Positions 60,104 through 64,000 of a stretch of 64,000 bases of DNA are shown piece by piece. The DNA lies in the NCBI GenBank assembly GCA_034766995.1, contig CM068315.1, forward strand, positions 16,449,010 through 16,513,009. Reading direction: 5' to 3'. Origin of the DNA: Acanthacorydalis orientalis (taxonomy: Eukaryota > Arthropoda > Insecta > Megaloptera > Corydalidae). The notes under the pieces are model-generated. The model saw nothing but the letters and a program-made list of their open reading frames with translations. It did not search any database and was not told where the DNA came from. Within the stretch, counting starts at the first letter, position 1. Every line of letters begins with the position of its first letter. Made by a program: the position numbers and the translations under genes.

Positions 60104-60681
60104 TTTGGTTAATTGGAAAATAATTGCGGTTTTTGTTTTACTAATACTAACCTTAATTTTTTTAATTAAAGTATCATTTCTTCGTGTTCATATTAATATC
60201 ATTGTCAAATGCATTTTTCAGTCTGTATTTTGGTATCATTCACTTTGATATTATTATTAATTTTGATTTAAACTGGGTTATTGAATTAAAGATGGAAAAG
60301 AAGTAAATAAGAGCAATTTCTTTATGAGTTCAAAACGGGTGATAAAGCAGTAGAAACTGATCGTTAACTAAACGATCCTTTTGGTGTGGATACTGTTAAA
60401 GAATGTACAGTGTACACACAATGGTGGCTCCAAGAGCTTGGTACTAAGGACGAGAGTCTTGAAGATGAAGAAAGTCGCGGGCGTCCTTCTTTAGTTCATA
60501 ACAACTAACGAAAGCGTTAGTTGAATCAGAACCAGGCACAATATTCTAGAGTTTGTAGAAAAGTTAGGCGTTAGTCATCAAACAGTTTTGGACTATTTAA
60601 AACAGCTAGAAAAGTCAAAAAAGCTTACAGTGAATATAAATCTGAAGATCATAATCCGCAATTATTTTTCTACCAAACTAA
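60104..60681 (+). mobile_element. Mariner family A MITE, copy 4 (about 578 bp)
   Basis: The left end is degraded (TTGGTTAATTGGAAAATAAT). The right end, read inwards, is TTAGTTTGGTAGAAAAATAA. It is the only full-size family-A copy on the plus strand. ATGGAAAAGAAG (60292) marks the old start. Broken frames run through a TVYTQWWLQELGTKDESLED-like segment, RGRPSLVHN and VSHQTVLDYLK, then the shared junction to the 3' end. No catalytic domain. Confidence 0.88.
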
Positions 60682-60683
60682 TA

Positions 60684-62460
60684 TAACGTTTACAACTACA
60701 TAAATTTCAAAATTAAATCGATAACATTATCATAGAAAAGGAAGACATATTTTCTCTTGTTAGTTTTTGATTTTAACGTAAATGGAAATGACAGTTAAGT
60801 CATAAATGCTTATTTAATTTACTACCATTTTCATAATTATCAAATTTAAATAAATTTATTTTACTTATGATATTTTATTGGTCATTCTATTTTCTTTTTA
60901 TATTTTATTTAAGGTAATTTCAAACATAAGTCACTGAAAAATGTATTATATATTTGTGAAGAGAAATAAAATAAAATGTAACATTGTTCAAGAATATGTG
61001 GGAGTGGAGAAAATGATTAATATTTCCAATTTTGTAATTTTTTGTTTTCGGAAATCGTGTCGCAGCGTTGAACTACCGATTTTTATTCATTTATATTCAC
61101 GATTAAAGCAATATTCAAATTCCGGCCAGTGAAAACAAAAATAGAAATTTATCAACGTACCGCACAAAGCGTATCCAGTCTTTAATTAGCAAATATTAAC
61201 ATTATCAAATAAAACGTTCGCAAATAATGTGCAGCAACAGAAAATTAATATTTTTGTGTAACACTCTACACGATCTCGTAACGCGAACGACCATGTAAAT
61301 TTACACAAAATCATAAATGTATGCAAATGAATATAACATTTCAAACAAATTCTAATTTATGAAATTAACTTCCACGGCATGTAAAAATGAAAGCTCATTG
61401 AGAGCATAATAGCCGTTTCCACCTTTTGATATTTGCACAAAAAGTGTTAAGTCGTGTGTAAATGATACTGTAACTTAATTTTTCCTAGCAATTTTATGTT
61501 GTATTCAAATTAACTTTACTCTAATTCCATTATTTCATTCGTTCGCACGTTCCTCGAGTGCTCGAATATAATGTTTACATACAATCTCTCTTAGTTTCCA
61601 TATTTTAAAATATTTAATGCGTGAATGGTGTCTTGGTTGCTCTGTTGAAATATAACGAGCGTGAAATATGGTGTACAATGAAATGTTTCCAATGTAATTG
61701 TCTACTCGGTTCAATATTTATGACTTTCAAGTCGATATTCGAAGAATTACTTACGACTCAATAAATCCTCAATCGGATGGAAATCGATACAGGTCATAAG
61801 TACTTATTTAATTTACTAACAGTTGTAAAAATATCAAATTTAAATAAATTTATTTCATGTGTAAAATGTTATTAGTCTTTTTATTTTCTTTTTCATTCTA
61901 TTTAAATCGATTTCAAACAATACTAATCTGCAAAATATTTCAAATTATATTTATTAAAGTATTTTATATAATTAAAGAACGAAAACGAGATTTATATAAA
62001 AAATATAGATTGTAGTACACTTCAAAATTGATTACACATTTATTCTTTCGTTTTTAAATCGATTAATTATTGAATATGCAATAAAAATTTCTTATAAAAT
62101 TTATACTAATTAAATTTTAAGATATATTTCTGATTTTATTGGAATTGAAACCTGACTTAATTAATAAACAAATATATAAATTATTATTTTCTGTTATAAT
62201 AACATAAAGTCGATTTCATTTTTCATCAATATTATTAGTGTTAGAATCATATGAAGACAAAATGTAACAAATCGTTAGTTAATACGATTTTAATCAATTT
62301 GAAAAAAAATATATAATTATTATTTTTATCGAATATTAAACTAAATATGCAATTAACACGTTTTTTAAAGAATTCTATTAATTGTTTAATTAGATAATAA
62401 TAATTGATGATACATAGTAACAAACATAGATTTAATAGATTATTTAAATTAAAAGAGCAA
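60684..62460. other. Non-coding; less AT-rich patch 61140-61800
   Basis: The patch contains TTTAATTAGC, ATGCAAATGA and several homopolymer-poor stretches, as seen in conserved regulatory DNA; that reading is inference. The rest is AT-rich. Similar AAATAAATTTATTT and TATTTAATTTACTA words at 60.81-60.86 and 61.80-61.86 kb suggest a duplicated segment. Confidence 0.35.
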
Positions 62461-62775
62461 CAGACATTTTCATAAAAGTAAGCTTTCTTTATTCCACAAA
62501 TCACAGAATCGGTCTCTGGCCAAAAATGTTTAATAAATCATTATTGTACATGTATGATTTTCGCTTGTATACATTTAGATTTTGGTGGTATCATTTTGAC
62601 AGTGCCAAGTCAGAAAAATCTAGAAAATCGTTGATGTTCTGAAAATGATAAATTTGTTATCGAAAAGCGTATAAGCAACAATAATAAAAATTTATTGAAT
62701 ATTTTTACCAGCAAGATTTTTTTGTGATTTATGAGTTAAAAAATTATTCTTTTATGAGAATGAATTTAAATACAG
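62461..62775. repeat. Foldback repeat family F, copy j
   Basis: The longest copy. The left arm is CATTTTCATAAAAGTAAGCT then TTATTCCACAAATCACAGAA, followed by GGCCAAAAATGTTTAATAAA. The centre is TTTTGGTGGTATCATTTTGA. The right arm is TTTATTGAATATTTTTACCA, then TTTTTTTGTGATTTATGAGT and TTCTTTTATGAGAATGAATT. Arms pair over roughly 80 nt on each side with scattered mismatches. Confidence 0.75.
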
Positions 62776-64000
62776 ATGTAATATCAAACATCTTTATATT
62801 TCATTTTAAGTAAAGGAAAATTATAACTTTAAGATAGTATTTTCGATCTTCTTGGCTAAAATATATCTTCGAGATTCAGTAGACGAGGCCCTCCGGTTGG
62901 CACTAATATTATTCTAGCCATGTAAAGTCATATTTTCGTTTTTTTACATGTAAGTATGTATTGTATTTTATTATGAACCAAATAATAATCACTGTTCTTT
63001 AAGCGTTTAACGAAAAAAAAAGATTATTAACTAAATAGGTATGCTGTTATAGGGTACACTGTTATTTTAGATTATAATTCTAATTTCAAAAAAGTATTTT
63101 TATTAGATACTATTTAAAAGATTATTTACTACATGATAATTTATTAAATCAAAATTACATTTCAGCTATGAATTTCTTGCAATACAAAATTATATACGGC
63201 TCTAAAACTGTGTGTGTCTGTAGAGTCGATGTGTACCAGAGTAATTATCAATAATGAATAAGTGACGTTATTTGTGAAACGACAATACTCATATTACTAC
63301 AGTGACGTTAGTGTTTCAGCTCTCAGTTCATATTATAGTGCGGCAGGTACTGTTTCATGTCAGTCCGGAGTATATTTTCATTAACATTGCCCTGGGGTAT
63401 TATGTAGGGCTAATTAGTATTAACCGGCAGCACCAGTGGCGAAACCCAGCGTACCCACTTAATTAGAAATATTCAACGGCACGGTAACGCCATTGCCAAT
63501 GCTTGTGTGAGTGAATTTCATATACTAAAGACTACGTAACACGTACGCCCGCATAAGGGATGATAACATTTAAAACTATTGCGAATCGCTGAATATATGG
63601 AATAATTATGTAACGTTGTTTCGCTTATTTCCGACATGAGCGAGGAAAACAGTGGCCTATTTTATATCTGTGTGAAAAATTTATAATACTTTTAGTAAGA
63701 TTTTTTGAAATCACATTTTTTTAAAAAATCCTACTTTTATTTAATAAAATACTACAACTGTCATTATAATCATATAAATTAAATTATATTCATTTTGAAC
63801 GTTTTATGGATATAATCGGAGATAATTACTCATTATTTCTCTATTGAAAATTGAAGAGCCTTTGAAATATAGGTCATGATTAATGATAGTTGTACTAGTT
63901 TATTCGAAAACATTTCTGAATTATAAATATAAATTGTGGGTTCCTCGTATATAGGAGAAATTTGATTGATCGATTATCATAAATATTATTAATTCAATTT
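62776..64000. other. Non-coding; less AT-rich patch 63190-63620
   Basis: The patch has homopolymer-poor sequence with TTAATTAGAAAT, GGCTAATTAGTATTAA and CCGGCAGCACC words. Clustered TAATTA-type sites could bind homeodomain proteins, an inference only. The last 370 bp are AT-rich with nothing recognised. Confidence 0.35.

Noticed and set aside
1..64000. CRISPR array, bacterial operon, ribosome-binding sites or prophage
   Set aside because: Microsatellites, mariner, piggyBac and LINE remnants and the absence of dense coding sequence show animal nuclear DNA.
1..64000. Integrated virus
   Set aside because: No viral protein signature seen; all recognisable coding pieces belong to transposons or to one unassigned repeat-borne family.

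Overview
The window is nuclear DNA from an animal, most likely an insect. The strong AT bias, long (TA)n microsatellites and abundant decayed mariner and piggyBac-like DNA transposons fit Hymenoptera (ant, bee or wasp). That placement is inference from the repeat repertoire; no host gene confirms it. I found no intact protein-coding gene, rRNA or canonical tRNA. It reads as a gene desert or the inside of a very long intron. Nearly every recognisable coding stretch is a broken transposon protein.

Layout. 0-5 kb: a piggyBac-type MITE with TTAA ends (950-1560), a CpG-richer patch (2.44-3.08 kb) and a deleted mariner (4129-5007). 6-12 kb: a foldback repeat, a full-length but decayed mariner (8677-9944) and two deletion derivatives. 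14.6-15.9 kb: a full-length decayed mariner of another family. 17.8-18.6 kb: a decayed copy of an arthropod protein family of unknown function, probably transposon-borne. 20-26.5 kb: foldback, mariner MITE, piggyBac-type MITE and several hairpins. 27-31.5 kb: CpG-richer patches in very AT-rich DNA. 32.3-33.7 kb: two mariner remnants side by side. 36 kb: three CCAAT motifs with an exact 34-bp period. 38.5 kb: a tRNA-like fold with a perfect B box. 40.9-49.4 kb: foldbacks, a mariner derivative, the 3' part of a LINE and a short piggyBac element keeping its C-terminal zinc-binding region. 51.4-52.9 kb: a three-level nest (foldback, then pogo-like element, then mariner). 55-60.7 kb: mariner MITEs and a transposase remnant with DD41D-type spacing. 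62.5 kb: another foldback.

The transposons fall into recurring families, labelled here by terminal inverted repeat (TIR). Mariner A has TTAGGTTGG ends and four 570-600 bp copies keeping only the transposase DNA-binding part. Mariner B has GAGGGTCGTTTGATAAG ends; one copy is full-length and three are deletion derivatives keeping the catalytic part. Mariner C has TTGGGTTGAAGCAAG ends. Mariner D has TTAGGTGTACAAATTAATTC ends. A fifth is an Apis-type full-length mariner with TTGGGTTGG ends. An apparently unclassified palindromic family (F) has about ten copies or part-copies. None looks able to make a working transposase, so any past mobility of the short forms needed enzymes encoded elsewhere.

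Between the repeats lie patches less AT-rich and richer in CpG than their surroundings (about 2.5, 7.5, 10.3, 12.7, 19.1, 21.4, 24.9, 27.2, 29.2, 31.4, 35, 38.6, 41.8, 47.6, 53.7 and 63.4 kb). They are the best places to look for conserved regulatory DNA, promoters or missed small exons; I could not assign a gene to any of them.
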